Assembly (NCBI GenBank): GCA_014706295.1
Contig: JACSVZ010000014.1
Location: 72,027,949 to 72,091,948, forward strand
Reading direction: 5' to 3'
Source: Lycocorax pyrrhopterus obiensis
Lineage: Eukaryota; Chordata; Aves; Passeriformes; Paradisaeidae
Length of the DNA: 64,000 nucleotides
Below the pieces are notes generated by a model that worked only from the letters and a program-made list of their open reading frames with translations, was not told the origin of the DNA and ran no database searches. Below are positions 35,825 to 48,290 of the stretch, one piece after another. The translations under genes and the position numbers were made by a program. Position 1 is the first letter of the stretch. Every line of letters begins with the position of its first letter.

Positions 35825-36070
35825 GAGTCACAGAATCACAGAATGGTTGGGTTGGAAGGGACCCCAAAGCCCACCCAGTGCCACCCCTGCCATGGCAGGG
35901 ACACCTCCCACTGTCCCAGGCTGCTCCAAGCCCCAATGTCCAGCCTGGCCTTGGGCACTGCCAGGGATCCAGGGGCAGCCACAGCTGCTCTGGGCACCCT
36001 GTGCCAGGGCCTGCCCACCCTCCCAGGGAACAGTTTTCCTAATTTCCCATCTAACCCGGGTCTCTGTCAC
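35825..36070 (-). mobile_element. CR1: CR1 LINE 3'-end fragment, antisense
   Basis: It starts AGTCACAGAATCACAGAATGG, two copies of the CR1 terminal unit in reverse complement, and continues with the same body as the 16.8- and 29.0-kb copies. Identity is near perfect to about 36032. It then weakens ('aacagttttcctaatttccc' against 'aacaattccttcccaatatc') up to about 36070, after which similarity ends. This is the shortest of the young copies. Confidence 0.9.
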
Positions 36071-38230
36071 TTTGAATCCTTATTTTAGTTATTGAAAAGA
36101 GATCACAACAGGGATCAAAATCTTTTGCTGTTGTCTCATTGTGGAAAATGTTTATTAATGGTTTTCCAAGAACTTGTACCCCATGCGCAATGCAGCTGTG
36201 GAAGGTGCATAAATATTTCCAGATTGGAATGGTGGTTGGTACAGGGCTCTCCTCACAGGTAAGATCACAGCACACACAAATAAATACGGCCTTAGAAACT
36301 CAAACCGTGTTTAGTTTCACGTGTACTCAAAGACTCACTTCCCCTGTGGCTTTTCCCTTCCTCTTCCTCTTCCTCATGGACCAAAAGTAGCTAAAAATAA
36401 ATGAAAGGGGCTTCTAAAAATGTTATTGTTCAGCATTTCAGTAAATCACATTTCTAGGCATGTGATGGTGCCTGAATACAAATGTAGCTTGCTAAGCAAA
36501 GATGAACAAAAAAAAAGGTATAAAATCTCCTAATGGTTTTTAATATGTTTTGTCCATTTTTCTGGAGTTTCATCATATATCACCATCTATTGGGTGCCAT
36601 AATTAGCAGTGTTACTGATTGGGAAGTAGAATTATCTGTAATGTCCCCTGTCTGTCTGATATACAGAGTAGGAATCAGCAAGGAAGGGCCTGTGTTACAG
36701 AAAAGTACCTCAAAAATAAGATGGAGAAATGTTCTCTCGAAAGTTCAGATGAAATAAGTGGGATTAAAAGGGCAAGCAAAGAATGCTAAGGAATGACATT
36801 GCTAAAGAGTGTCTAAAGCAGTTGGTTTTGGTCTTCACTTATGGATGTTTTGGACAAGATGCACACTCTTTCACCAGGATATTCAGCCATCCCTTCCCTT
36901 CCCTGAACTTCCCTGAACTTCCCTGAGCTTCCCTTCGCTGAACTCCCCTTCCCTATGACTCCTGCCAAATTAAACATTTCAGTATTACTATGTGACTTAC
37001 TGCATTCTGAGGTATGGGCAGAAAGGGAAAGGAGTAGGCAAACTTTGCTTTTGAAAGACATAAAGCAGTGCCAAAAACAAGCCAATCCCAATGCCAGTCT
37101 TTGGGCCTAGAAACTGTGGTCTGCTTTCTTAAAGTGTGTTTCTAACAAAAAAAAAAAAGAAATTGGATTGCCAATAGTTTATTTCCAACGACTGCTATTA
37201 GGTCCTGGTGCATGTTCTTTTGGGGTCATTATACTGGGCAGGAGGCAATATTCCTTTGATCATGTGATATGAAATCTCAAAAATAAATTTCTCAGTCTTT
37301 GCCTCAACAAAAGTCATTAAATTCATGGTCGTTCTGAGCCCTGGAGCTCAAAAATATTTCCTTTGTGAAGCTATAGCTTTTTTTTTTTCCTGACTGCAGA
37401 GCTTCACATTTTTCGTCTCTATGATAGCTATCTCTGAATTTAAATAAGCTATTAACAGTGTTTACCATTTTTCCCCAGAGGTAACATGAGCTTGCAGAGC
37501 AAAATGCTGGCTTCAGTGTCTGTATTTCCATGTCCACTTTTAATAAAATGACTACTTAACTTCAATAAATATTTTCTTAATGTGTGTCTCGCATTCGTGA
37601 GAAGTAACAAGAGTCAGGCAAAGAAATTAATAGCACTCCATAAAAAGCATGAAATGGGATTAAGATGTTTGCTGCAGGAACTGTTACCAGCAAGTGTGGT
37701 TTGTCTAATCTGCACATTTGATTTATTGATGGATAAATCAGTTGCAAGGGAAATGTGGTGAACTGAAATGGAAGGGTAAACACTCCAGTCGCTATATGTG
37801 TCTAACTTCATGGCCTGCATTTATTTAGAGGGCCAGTCCAGAGAACATAAAGTTGTTTTTTGAGCTTAAAATGCATGGCTATAATACAAATGTTTGATGG
37901 ACTGCAGATTTGCTCGATTTGTGCAGGAGACAGCTGTCTGCAGTCGAGTGGGAGGATGACAGTGCTCGTTGCTGATCCAGACAGAAAAATCTTTGTCACC
38001 CCTGTGCCTGCAGCACAATTCTCCTCCACGAGCAGCTGAACCAGCTCGTGTATGTCAGCACAAAGAACTCCCACACTGTCTGCTGGCAGTGGACAAAATG
38101 CCTCTGGCTGAGATCTCCTTTGTAACGTGAGAGTCACTCCTTGTTTCCAGAGAGAATTTGTGCACGTCCTCTCCCACCTCTCCTCCTTCCCTCAACCCTG
38201 GGGAAATCAAACCCTCACCTCTAGTAAAAG
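36071..38230. other. unassigned sequence, no gene seen
   Basis: Mostly AT-rich and without recognisable elements, apart from a short decamer repeat (36891-36957). A 109-codon minus-strand frame lies at 37808-38137, in DNA that is more GC-rich than its surroundings. Its product has no domain I recognise and no splice sites clearly bound it. Confidence 0.45.
36891..36957. repeat. short (CCCTGAACTT)n / TTCCC repeat
   Basis: Three decamer units (36901-36930), the last with one change, are followed by diverged TTCCC-type words. It is the complement-type composition of the GGGAA array 4 kb away, but the units are different, so I see no proof of common origin. Confidence 0.8.
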
Positions 38231-38894
38231 TGTGCACTCTGTCGTTTTTGGGTGACTGGTTTCTGCCAAAATTTAAAAAAAAAAAAAAGTTCATAAAACT
38301 TGATAAAAAGTTACCAAAAAAAGGAAAAAAAAGATAAAATGAATCAATCTTGTGTCCTAATTCAGTGTCTCTCAACAGGGACGGACTCGTGGACTTCTCA
38401 CTCCACCAGCACAAGGAGCTGGGAGGGGACAGAGCCAGGACAGCTGACCCCAGCTGACCCCAGGAGTATCCCAGACCACACGGTGTCACGCCCGGTGTGT
38501 AAAGCTGGGGGAAGGCTGGGAGGGAGGACACTGCCCGGGGACTGTCTGGGAATCTCCCAGTTGGTGGTGAGCACTGGTTTCCATTTGTACCAGCTGTTTT
38601 TCTTGAGTTTTATGTCTCTCACTTTGTTATTCCCTTTCAGCATCAGCATCACGGTCATTGATGTTCTCATTGTTTATTTTTAATTTTACTTGTTTTGTGG
38701 TTGCTTTGAGTTCATTTTTTCCTTTTTTTTTTTTTTTAATTTTGTAGCAAGGGTTCCACTGCTCATTTCTCAACCCATGAGGTTTTTTTTTTTAGCTTTT
38801 GCTCTTCCAGTTCTCTTCCTCTGATCCTGCTGGAGGGGGCAGAGTGAGCCAGAGGCTGTGTGGTGCTCAGCTACTCCCTGGTTAAACCATGACA
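38231..38894 (+). mobile_element. old avian ERVL-type solo LTR, sense
   Basis: The 3' half carries the word order of the widespread avian ERVL LTR: 'agccaggacagctgacccc', 'cacggtgtcacgcccggtgt' where related copies carry a CRE-like 'gtgacgtcatgc', 'aaagctgggggaagg' in place of the TATA region, 'tctcaacccatgagg', 'ttttgctcttccagttctct', 'tcctgctggagggggcagag', 'gtggtgctcag' and the end 'ggttaaaccatgaca'. The 3' end at 38894 is well supported. The 5' end at 38231 is a guess: TGTGCAC follows AAAAG (38226-38230), which matches the TAAAG after the element (38895-38899) at 4 of 5 bases. The TATA box and AATAAA look degraded, so the copy is old. No internal viral sequence was recognised. Confidence 0.72.
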
Positions 38895-41800
38895 TAAAGA
38901 GACCTGATGAAAACTGAGATCTAAAAAAGGAAAAAATAGAGCAATTTACTCGTTCTAGCATGAATAAATGCACATAGGTATCTACTCAATTGGGTGTTAC
39001 CATTTTACACAGGGAATTTTGGAAACAGAAGACTCTTCAACCTTTCACAATAGGCTCTACCAGCCAAAGGTGGATGTCAAAAATAGAAGTATTTGGGAAA
39101 AGGGGCACAGAAAGGAGTGAAATGGTGCTGTCAGAAGTGCTTGTTTTTACCAAAGCCATGACAGCTCTAGGAGTGGACTCCAGTAGGGGTTTTACACAGA
39201 AAACCCTGCAAATGGGATTTATAAATAAAGCTGTGAGGAAGAGTATGTTTGAGTTTTCTTATGATTTGTCTTGAATCTCACAATATAAACTTTAAGAGCT
39301 CTAGGAAGCCACTGTCTCGTCTCAAAGCAATAAAAAAGCAGAGTGTTTCTATTGTTGTGTTGTGTGCTGTATTAGGTAATAAAGAAAATAGTCTTTTATG
39401 TTTTAAAGGCTGGCTTTTTTCTGGGTTTGGTTGTTTTGGTCGTTCTGGTCTTTCTTTTTCTCCAAAAGATGGTAATTTTCCTTGGTTTACATTAACTTAA
39501 TGACACAATCACAAGATTGGAACTTCTGTTTAAAACCCTGCCTAAAAAGTTGTGTTCAGACACAAGAATAACAGGAAAGACAATAGAAACAATACTTAAG
39601 AAAGCACTGTACCCATAACAGTTTTAAGTGACAATTTAAGTATGTTCTTCCTGGCAGATAGGAAAGATACCAGAGATACTTCTAATTCTAAGGGCCAGAG
39701 TTTGAGGGGTTTGTACTTTATTTGGATGTTTAATTTTATTCCACGTTTCTCTCCAAATATATTCCCTGTCTTCTAAAAGAATACTGTTAATTAACATGTT
39801 TTGAATGCTTGTATTAGTAGGAAAGTACTCTTTCCCCCTAGGTTTGGGGATGAAAAGAGCAGGTAAAACTGACAGGTGAATATAACAAAAAATACCCGAA
39901 CTCTACTGTGCTCAATCCAGCACTAGAAATAATAGGGACAGTTCAACAAATTGGGATTTTTTATGTTTTTAAAGGTTTGGGGTTTTTTTTTTAATTTGTT
40001 TTGGTTGTTGGGTTAGTTTTGGATTTTTTTTTCAAATGCTTCTAGATTGGACCAAGAATGCTGGAGTGGGCTCTGTCAATATATCAGCTTGGGTGTCTGC
40101 TAATTTTTGCACCTCCTTCACTGTGGCCCTTTCAGGTGGCAAAGTTGATTCCGTGCAAATTTACACTCCCCATCACCTCGTTGACGAGGACCACATGGGG
40201 ACACAGGCTAAATTAAGAAGAATTTAGCACCTTTATTAAGTTAATAGTGAGGAGGGAAATTTTCTGGCAGTGATCTGAAGACATTTTGCACGCATCCTAT
40301 CATATAAAAAATTCCAGAGCTGCAGTATGAACATAATAGACATGTCAAAGGAGTTTCCTAATGTGTTCAGTTATAAATGGTTACACATCTGTTACCTTTT
40401 GTGCATAAAAATTAGTGACTGCAGCCTGCTTCCATCTTCTTTTTTTGTTATATATATTTAAGAAATTTGTGAACAGAATATTCCTATTAAAATAATGAGG
40501 GGTGTTCCATATATAATCTGGAATTATATGTATATATATATGTATTGAAATTTATATTCTCTTTTAACACTCACCTTGAGCATTGAGGGTGTCAGAATTA
40601 TTATTTCAATGGAAAGTAGAAAACCACAGTTATGCTTAAAAGTTAAAAATCTTCGTTGTCAGAATTGACGTTTTTTGTCTTGGCAATTTGGAGAGGTCCC
40701 AGCTGACTGGAAGCTGCTGATGCTCTTTGGGAATGCTGCAGAAACTGGAGAACAATTATCCAGAATAATTCCACGACAGTCAGTACCTAAGCTTTTAAAT
40801 AATAGTAAATAAATGACTAAATAAATAAATAAACAAATAAATAAATAAATAAATAAATAAGCTTGCTCATTCACTATATTTTCTTGCTGAATTTCTGGTT
40901 GAAATGTTGTCTGCACATGCTCGGTGTTATTCAGAATGAAACTCCAAGGCACAAACAGTTGAGCCAAAGGAGAATAACATTACTGAGCTGGTGAAATGTC
41001 TTTTTGCCTTAAAATGAAACGTGGTAAGGACCAAGCTTCCCACAGAGAACTCAGTTTAAAAAGCTTCGTGGTTCCTGTTTTAAAATCCTCTGAATTGCCC
41101 CATATTAGCAGAAAAGCATGTGGTTGAGTCACAGCATGTTTGAGAAACTGACACTTAGTGACACTTTGAGCATGAAAGTTTACACTTTGGATAAAAATTA
41201 AATAAAGTGGTTTTCAGTTTAACTGTCATTTTGACTTTTCACATTAAAGCACAGATGAATTAACAATGCCTAGTCATTTTTATTGCTGATTTTGAGAAAA
41301 CTTTCTCTTACAGATGTATAAAATTAATTATTTGGTTGGTTTGGGACTCTTTTTTTTTTAGCGTGTGTGTTTTTCAGATCAGTCAGGATAATTTGATAAC
41401 CCCAAGGGTAGATAGAAAATCAGTAACAATTCTGTGTAAGGAAGTGGGGTTGCTAGGGTTAGGCAGCTCTCTCTGTGGTGATACAAGATTTTTGTTTGCA
41501 TGGGCAAGAAAATCACACATAAAGGGAGATTTTTGCTTCATTTTGTAATTTACACAATATTTCACTCGCTTAATTGTCTTGGAATGTGTGTTTGAGGCAG
41601 TTGGAAATGATCAGATGGTGGCTTGAAATGAGAAATACAAAAAATAAAATAGGGGGTTTGTTCAGCCCTTCAACAAATGGTTCTGTCATTGGAGTTGTTT
41701 ACAAAGCAGAAGCATCCCTGTGTCGGTGAGATTGCCATAAATGCCCATCAGAGGATCTGAAATGTGACTCTGGCTCACTGACTCGTTAATTTCTCCCGGT

Positions 41801-44317
41801 GTAACGAGTTTGGGTCTGGTTCTGTGAGGCTCCGACAGCAGCTAAAATGAGCTGAATTTTGTTCCCCTGTAACACAAGACGTCCAAGTGAAGGCATCCTA
41901 CCAGGCCAAGAACCTTGAGATTAACGTCTCCCCACAGTCTCCTCAAAATGAGGATGTCAAAGCCAAATATTTCAGATGCAGAGTGATAAAACCAAGAAAG
42001 AGAAGAGCAGGTGTGATGGGCTGTGCTCTGAGGAGTGCCCTTAACAGGACTCACGGGCTTCCGAAGGAGAGGTGAAGCACGGATGAGTTTCGCAGAGAGA
42101 ATTGGTTTGGGATTGCCTCATGTCATTTATTCAAATTATTCATTTTTAAGAACAATGCTTCCTGATGTAAAATCTCTCTGTCATCTTTGTCCCTAGAAAA
42201 GCAGCATAACTTGATTTAAGGAATTACTATAAAAACTGATGCGCTGGGTTATTTCAAAAACCTCACTGCATGTTTTTGTTGTTGCATTTTTTGAGTTCCT
42301 CTGCTACAATTTCATTGCTGAAAGGGTCTTTGTGGGTCTTTCATTTGGCGGTCTCCTGTGCATGTCATTATTATGTGCCATTTCCACTCAGATTTGGACT
42401 TAAAAATAGGCTGGGTTTTATTTTTCCACCATAACAATGTTCTGTTAGCAGTAGTGTATATACTTGAAATTGTGCTGTTGCTGAACTCTAATTGACATAA
42501 CACTCCTGAAAGCATTTCTAGTAAACATAGGAGACAAAAAACACCTATAATAAGAATAAGAAATAAGGCTTTGCCCCCTCAGCTTGACTTATTCCAGGAT
42601 TGTGTTTAAAAGAGGACATACTTATCTTTTTAAAATAATGTATTTGTGTAGATGAAAATGTCAAGCATTTCTAAATTCAATAAAATAGTTATGCATGGAG
42701 TATGTAAGACTGAAAATCTGAACAAATCTACGCCAACTGGTTTGAGTTTTCAGATCTTTGAGGGCCTATCTTTCAGGTAAAGCAAAATTAATTAATTTAT
42801 TTTAAGCAGTCTTTACTCCTACCAGTGGCAAACTTTAAAATATAGGCAATCATCTGGGAAAAAGCAACCCAAATTAAACCATGTTTAATGTACAGTTTCA
42901 GAATTGTAGAATATATATACAATTATAGATGAGGCAAAAAAAGAAAGCGTGTTGGTAGTAAAGAACTCTCTTACTTCACATAAAGATCACATTTCCCTCC
43001 TTAAATAATAATAAGAGTATTAAATATTCACTTACTCCACTGCTAAGTATAATTTTCTGAGAGAAAACCATCATGTGGATGAAATCTTTAAATCAGGTGG
43101 GGTTTGGGGATTCATTTTAAATTTAAAATTCCCAGGGTAACCTATGAGAATTAGTAGAGTGTGCAAATAACTGATTTTAAAAATTACTTTGCGCGACGCA
43201 ACAATTTAATAAACAGCACCTGGAGCATTTCCACGTGTTGCAAAGCTCTGCACCAACAGCACTGACCATTACTATAGGAAAAAATTGAGACTTCAGGTCA
43301 AAACTCACTGAAATTAGTAGAAAACCCCCAAATTCTTATGTGTTTTTTTTAAAGGAAAAAAGAGATTCCTCTCAAGTTTAGCTGCAGGAGATGATTTCTA
43401 ACATGCTCCCGTGGATGAGTTTTATGTGGATTGTCCCATCCTGCCAATTTGTCTTAGGTACATGGATAATTTTTGCAAACAGCAGCTAATTGCTTGGCTA
43501 ATTGCACTGTTCTGCACAAGGAGCTCTTTAGTTTGAGCACACAGATGTCTGCCTGATAATGGAAGCTCAGGGTAGGGGTAGGAAACCCACAACAGGTTAA
43601 CTTTTCTTCTTTATCAGCTCCTGAAGACTCTCCGTGGCTTTTACATGGCATGAAGTAGCAATTTAATTTCATATTTTCTTGTGGCTGTAAGAAATTAGTA
43701 GGAAAAAAACCACAAACCCCTAGTTTCATGAAGTTATGACTGTTATTTACTCTAATTATGCAAAATAAATACATTTTCTCCTTATTAAGGACGAGAAAAT
43801 AGAGTATGCATTTATACAAGAATACAACTGACATTTAAAAGCAGCTGAGTAATTCCTTTACTGATACCTGCAGTCACTGAACCAAGTAAAATTGAACTTC
43901 CAAGCAGGAATGGTCAATAATTAAACTTACAGAAATTTGATATCAATATTATTTTGAAACCAAGGGATGTGATGCAACCAAGGGGCATTATACTGGCAGA
44001 TGAGGCACGTTGCAAACATACATTGACTTTGTGCATCGAAACATCCCTTTTGTCATCCAATTTCAGCATGTCAGGAGTTGTGTTCAAGAGCAGAATGGCA
44101 TGGTCTGACACCCACATGATGTTTGTCATGGAATGGGGACAGGAACAGTTGTTTTCCAGCACAACCTGTTCTAACAACTAACACTCATTCTCATGAGACT
44201 GTCAAAATACCTTTGGCCATGGAAAATACATGTTTTCCATGTTCCCACCTGGGCTGGAAATGAGAGAAGTTTTCATCAGCTTGATTTGCCTGAAGGATTG
44301 TTGTATTTACATACATG
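38895..44317. other. unassigned AT-rich sequence, no gene seen
   Basis: About 5.4 kb with no recognisable gene or mobile element. It contains T/G-rich runs (39963-40033), the (TAAA)n repeat at 40801-40860 and (TA)n words near 40529-40552. A minor frame at 41848-42074 (plus strand) has no domain. Confidence 0.5.
40801..40860. repeat. (AAAT)n microsatellite
   Basis: About 12-14 AAAT units with a few interruptions (CTAA, CAAA). The last part (40836-40860) is the purest. Confidence 0.93.
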
Positions 44318-44428
44318 GTGGTTTTTTGGTTTGGTTTGGTTTGGTTTGGTTTGGTTTCTGTTTTGTTGGTTGGTTGGTTTGGGTTTGGTTTTGTTTTGGT
44401 CTTGGGTTTGTGGGGTTTTTTTTTTTTA
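44318..44428. repeat. G/T-rich (GGTTT)n low-complexity tract
   Basis: Seven GGTTT-type units (about 44327-44357) are followed by TTGGTTGGTTGG and a T13 run. The strand is almost free of A and C. It is the opposite-orientation counterpart of the A/C block at 8.4-8.8 kb in unit composition. Confidence 0.92.
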
Positions 44429-47400
44429 TATACAGTATTCTCAAATCCTGGCCTGTAATTTGCACACAGCAAGTTTTTATCCGCAGCCACAGTGGGAGAA
44501 TGGATGCTAAGAAAGCTCTTAATGACGTCACCCTGAGACCTTTTCTCTCAGTTCAAATGCTTCTGATAAAAATGTGAAACTCTGTTGACATCAGCTGAAT
44601 TTCTCTCCTCTTTTCTAGGGAATATGAAGGGAGTCAGGCACACACATATTGGCAACCACACATTCCTGCTCTCAAAAAGCTAATGCATAGATGCCACTAT
44701 AAATAATTATCGAGACTTCAAAAGACTCTAAATTAAGTCATATTAAGACTTTTATATTTAATTTCATTTCCTCAGCGAAAGTCGCACCGTAGTGTAAATT
44801 GTGCCAGATTTCTTTTCTTTTGGGGCGAAAGCTGGGCAGTTTGCAATAGTTAGAGATTAGTGGTGGTGCATATTAAAGATATTTCTGGTACGGAGATATA
44901 AACATGATAACACACAGTTTGCCAAAAGAGCAAGGACTGGGGTGTGAAGATGTTGTATTTCCTACAGATGCACCAGATCAACGGTTTTGTCTTCCAGAAT
45001 TAAAACTCGTGTCCCCTGACAAGCCCAAAAATCAAAGTCTCTTTAAGGTAGTTCCAGTGAACTCGAGAAAATATTTTTTTTCCCCCAGACTCGTGCAGTA
45101 GACTTTTTAATTGAGTGCCCATTTCACAGCTGAGTTACAAACTCCTGAGCAGGTTACAGGGGAATACTGAGAGGCTTTCATTTATACTGCCACCAGACAT
45201 AACTTTAATGCTGTTCTTGCATTTAACATCTTTCACCAGTTTACTGGAGCATGAGCCCTGTAGTGCACATCATTGAACTCGCCAGCACCTGAGATGGAAA
45301 TACATTTGCAGAACAGCTCCCAAGCGATTAAAATGGAAAATAAGTTCTTTTATTGCAGATGTACTAATTTATAGTGTACCATTAGTATCAGCTTTTCCAT
45401 TAACTCACTGAACAGACTAATACCAGAAAGGATGTGAGCTGAGTTCCTTCTCCCCCTCCACAGTCTTCCCTGGACATCTATTTCTGTGGCATAATCAGCT
45501 TTCAAGGCAAATGTTTTGCAATAGCAGTAAATGACATAATTATTTCAGAAACCCATAATTGCAAGGTGTGTTTCAAAGTCCAAGGGATTATTTTCACTAC
45601 CATACAGGGGGAAAAAAAGATTAATTTGAAAGATTTCATGCATCTCTCCTTTCAAGACAGTGTTTGTTAAAATAAAAAAAAAAAGCATATATTTAATCTT
45701 GCATTAATCTATGTGATTTTTATTTTTTTCTGGTCAAGCTGTTTTGAGATGAATTCTCCACAGAAAGTAATGGGAAGAACTGAAAAAGAGAGAGGAACTT
45801 CCTTTTTTTTTTTTTTTTTCCATTTTTTTATGAGTGGTTAGATGACACACTAAATAAGATTGAATTTCTGGGGAGATAGTGCTGCAAATCAATGTAGGGT
45901 GATAATGCAAACAGTTTTAATTTGTAGTTAGAGTATAATATTCATCTAGTCCAGTGGACAGCTTAGAGGAACACTTACAGACTTTTTTTTTCTGGAAATA
46001 TGATTTAACCACAATTAATAATAATAACTTTTTAAAAAAGAACAAAGTAATTCAGTTTTGTGTGAACTGTTCTATGGAAAATTAGACATCTATCAAGTTT
46101 TTAATTTAGACTTCACTTTGTAAGCAAGGAATGGGGTTCATAAATATCACTCTCAATCCTTTTTTGTTTTGTGTTCACAGACTTGCTTTATTGTGCAGGA
46201 GAGTGGACAACTAAATGAGTTGGTCTGTGAAGTTCTTAATAAAATGCAACATTTTCATTCTTTATAATTTAAAGAAAAATAATAGGACAACTAGGACAAC
46301 TTTGATTTCTCTAAACTTCTCTGGTACGAATACAATGAGGAATTGTTCTAAATTACTCTTTAATTAGCTGAAAAGACAGGAATAGAATTATGCAACAGAG
46401 GCAAAAGCTTGATTTAGTAGGTTAAATATGCATTCATGGGTTTTATCTCTATTTCCAAAATGGACTTCAAAGAGAGTTATTTTTGGTATGAAAAACAGGA
46501 ATACAAGTTAAAGAGTTATTTAAATTTAGCGAAAAACAATTTAAATAACTGTGTGTAGTAATGAAATATTATATCTTGCCTTGTTTGGATTTTTTTTTTT
46601 TAATTGTGACATGGTAAGTCACACTTTTTTTTTTGCAGCACTTTCATTTTCTCTGAATTTTTCTTTCTGTTTTTAAACTCATGATTTTCAGCCTGAAGGT
46701 CAAGCTAAAAACCTTTGCTATTTACACATTTTCCCATGCTGCTTGTGGAACATGACTGCTGTAAGCTTCACCATGGCATTTAAGGGGAAAAAATCGTTTA
46801 AATTTTGTTACAGCTTCCTCTCACACTCTTGGCCCACTAAAAATGTACTTCTTTTGCTGAGCAGATGGGAACCCCTTGATTTTTTTTAAAAAAAACCCCT
46901 AAAACTAAACTAAAATCCCCCCAGACAGGATATACAATTCACCAAATGCTAAGAGTACCACTCAAGCAACCTTTAAAGAGACATTTTTTTCCTGTTCTGG
47001 CCTTTTATTTATGTGATGATTGTAACAGAATTTTGACTTCTGCATTTAAAATTTAAAATTGCCATCATATTCCTCTTTCATGGCACAACTGTCTTGTTCC
47101 ACTCCAGTGAATATCAGAAAGTTAAGATGAAATATCTACTAAATACCTCTCCAAGTCTACCTTTGAAACAAAGTAGAAAATATTTCCATGCAATATCAAG
47201 TAAGACTGTTTGTTTGAAGAAAATTTTAGTATTTATTGGTGGATTTTTTCCATTTATTATTTCTTTTAACAATGACAACAAATTCAATTAAAAAAAAAAG
47301 TATTTGTAAAAAATATTGGGAATACAGACCAGTTCTGGATAGATTTACACTAAATTGTCTGTACAAAAGTCTCTAAGGCTTCTGCTTGGAAATATTATAA

Positions 47401-48092
47401 ACTGAAATATTCTACGTGAAAGCAGTTGGGCTGAACTGAAGAGCCAGGAGAAAAAACACAAACTTAAATGAGCTGCAGTCATCCAGGACTTGCATCCCCT
47501 TAATTCCATTTGGGGGAAAAAAAAAAAAAGGAAGTCAAAAATTCAATGTCTTGTAACTGACTGGGACAGAAACTTCAGCAGATCAATAAAAATGCATCAA
47601 GGTAATAACCATAGATCCTACACAGAACTAATTTGAAAGAAATAAGGCAGAGTAGCACAGATAAAGTTTTTTGCATTGGAACATTCACACAGGCAGCCTT
47701 CCTTAGATGGTTGTCACTCTGCCAACTGTAATTTATTATTTTATTAGCTTTTAGAGTGCTAAATTGTTAAGAGTAATCCATAGCTTATGCAAGAGAAATT
47801 ACATTTTTTATGTACCTTGCTCAGCTTGGTGGCTGAGAATCAATTTCTCTGAGAAACAATAAATACTAGGACAAGATCCAAAATGCTTAAAAGGAATTTT
47901 AAAGAGGATAGAAAGGCAAACAGATAAAATTTGTCTTCAATAGGAACTGATTTTTTTCTCCCCAATGGAAAAATTAAATCTCAAGGGATAAAGATTTTCC
48001 TGCCTCATTTTGAGCAGTTTTTAGGTCTTTTACTAATTTGGAGATCTCACTAAATGGTTATTTATGTGGAATACAATCACAATTCAGATAAA
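44429..48092. other. unassigned AT-rich sequence, no gene seen
   Basis: AT-rich with several homopolymer runs (about 17-18 T near 45803-45820). No gene or mobile element is recognised. Confidence 0.5.
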
Positions 48093-48290
48093 TATCATAG
48101 AATCATAGAATAGCTTAAAGTTTAAAGGTCATCTAGTCCAACCTTCCTGAAACCTTCCACTATCCCAGGTTGCTCCAAGCCCCATCCAACCTGGCCTTGG
48201 GCACTTCCAGGGATGAGGCAACCACAACTTCTGTGGGCAACCTGTGCCACCCTCACTGTAAAAAACTTGTTTCTGATATCTATTGCCAAT
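48093..48290 (-). mobile_element. CR1: older CR1 3'-end fragment, antisense
   Basis: It starts ATCATAGAATCATAGAAT, two terminal CR1 units in reverse complement, then 'ggtcatctagtccaaccttc', 'caggttgctccaagccccat', 'ccaacctggccttgggcact' and 'gtgggcaacctgtgccaccc'. It is clearly CR1 but much more diverged and more AT-rich than the 16.8/29.0/35.8-kb copies. It is therefore an older subfamily. It is 5'-truncated after about 200 bases. Confidence 0.92.

Noticed and set aside
41848..42074. Plus-strand frame of about 75 codons ending in a basic C-terminal part
   Set aside because: No recognisable domain, no ATG at a sensible position, and no clear splice sites.
44318..44428. Degenerate telomere repeat
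   Set aside because: GGTTT units lack the A of TTAGGG and vary in spacing. Simple GT-rich slippage explains the tract.
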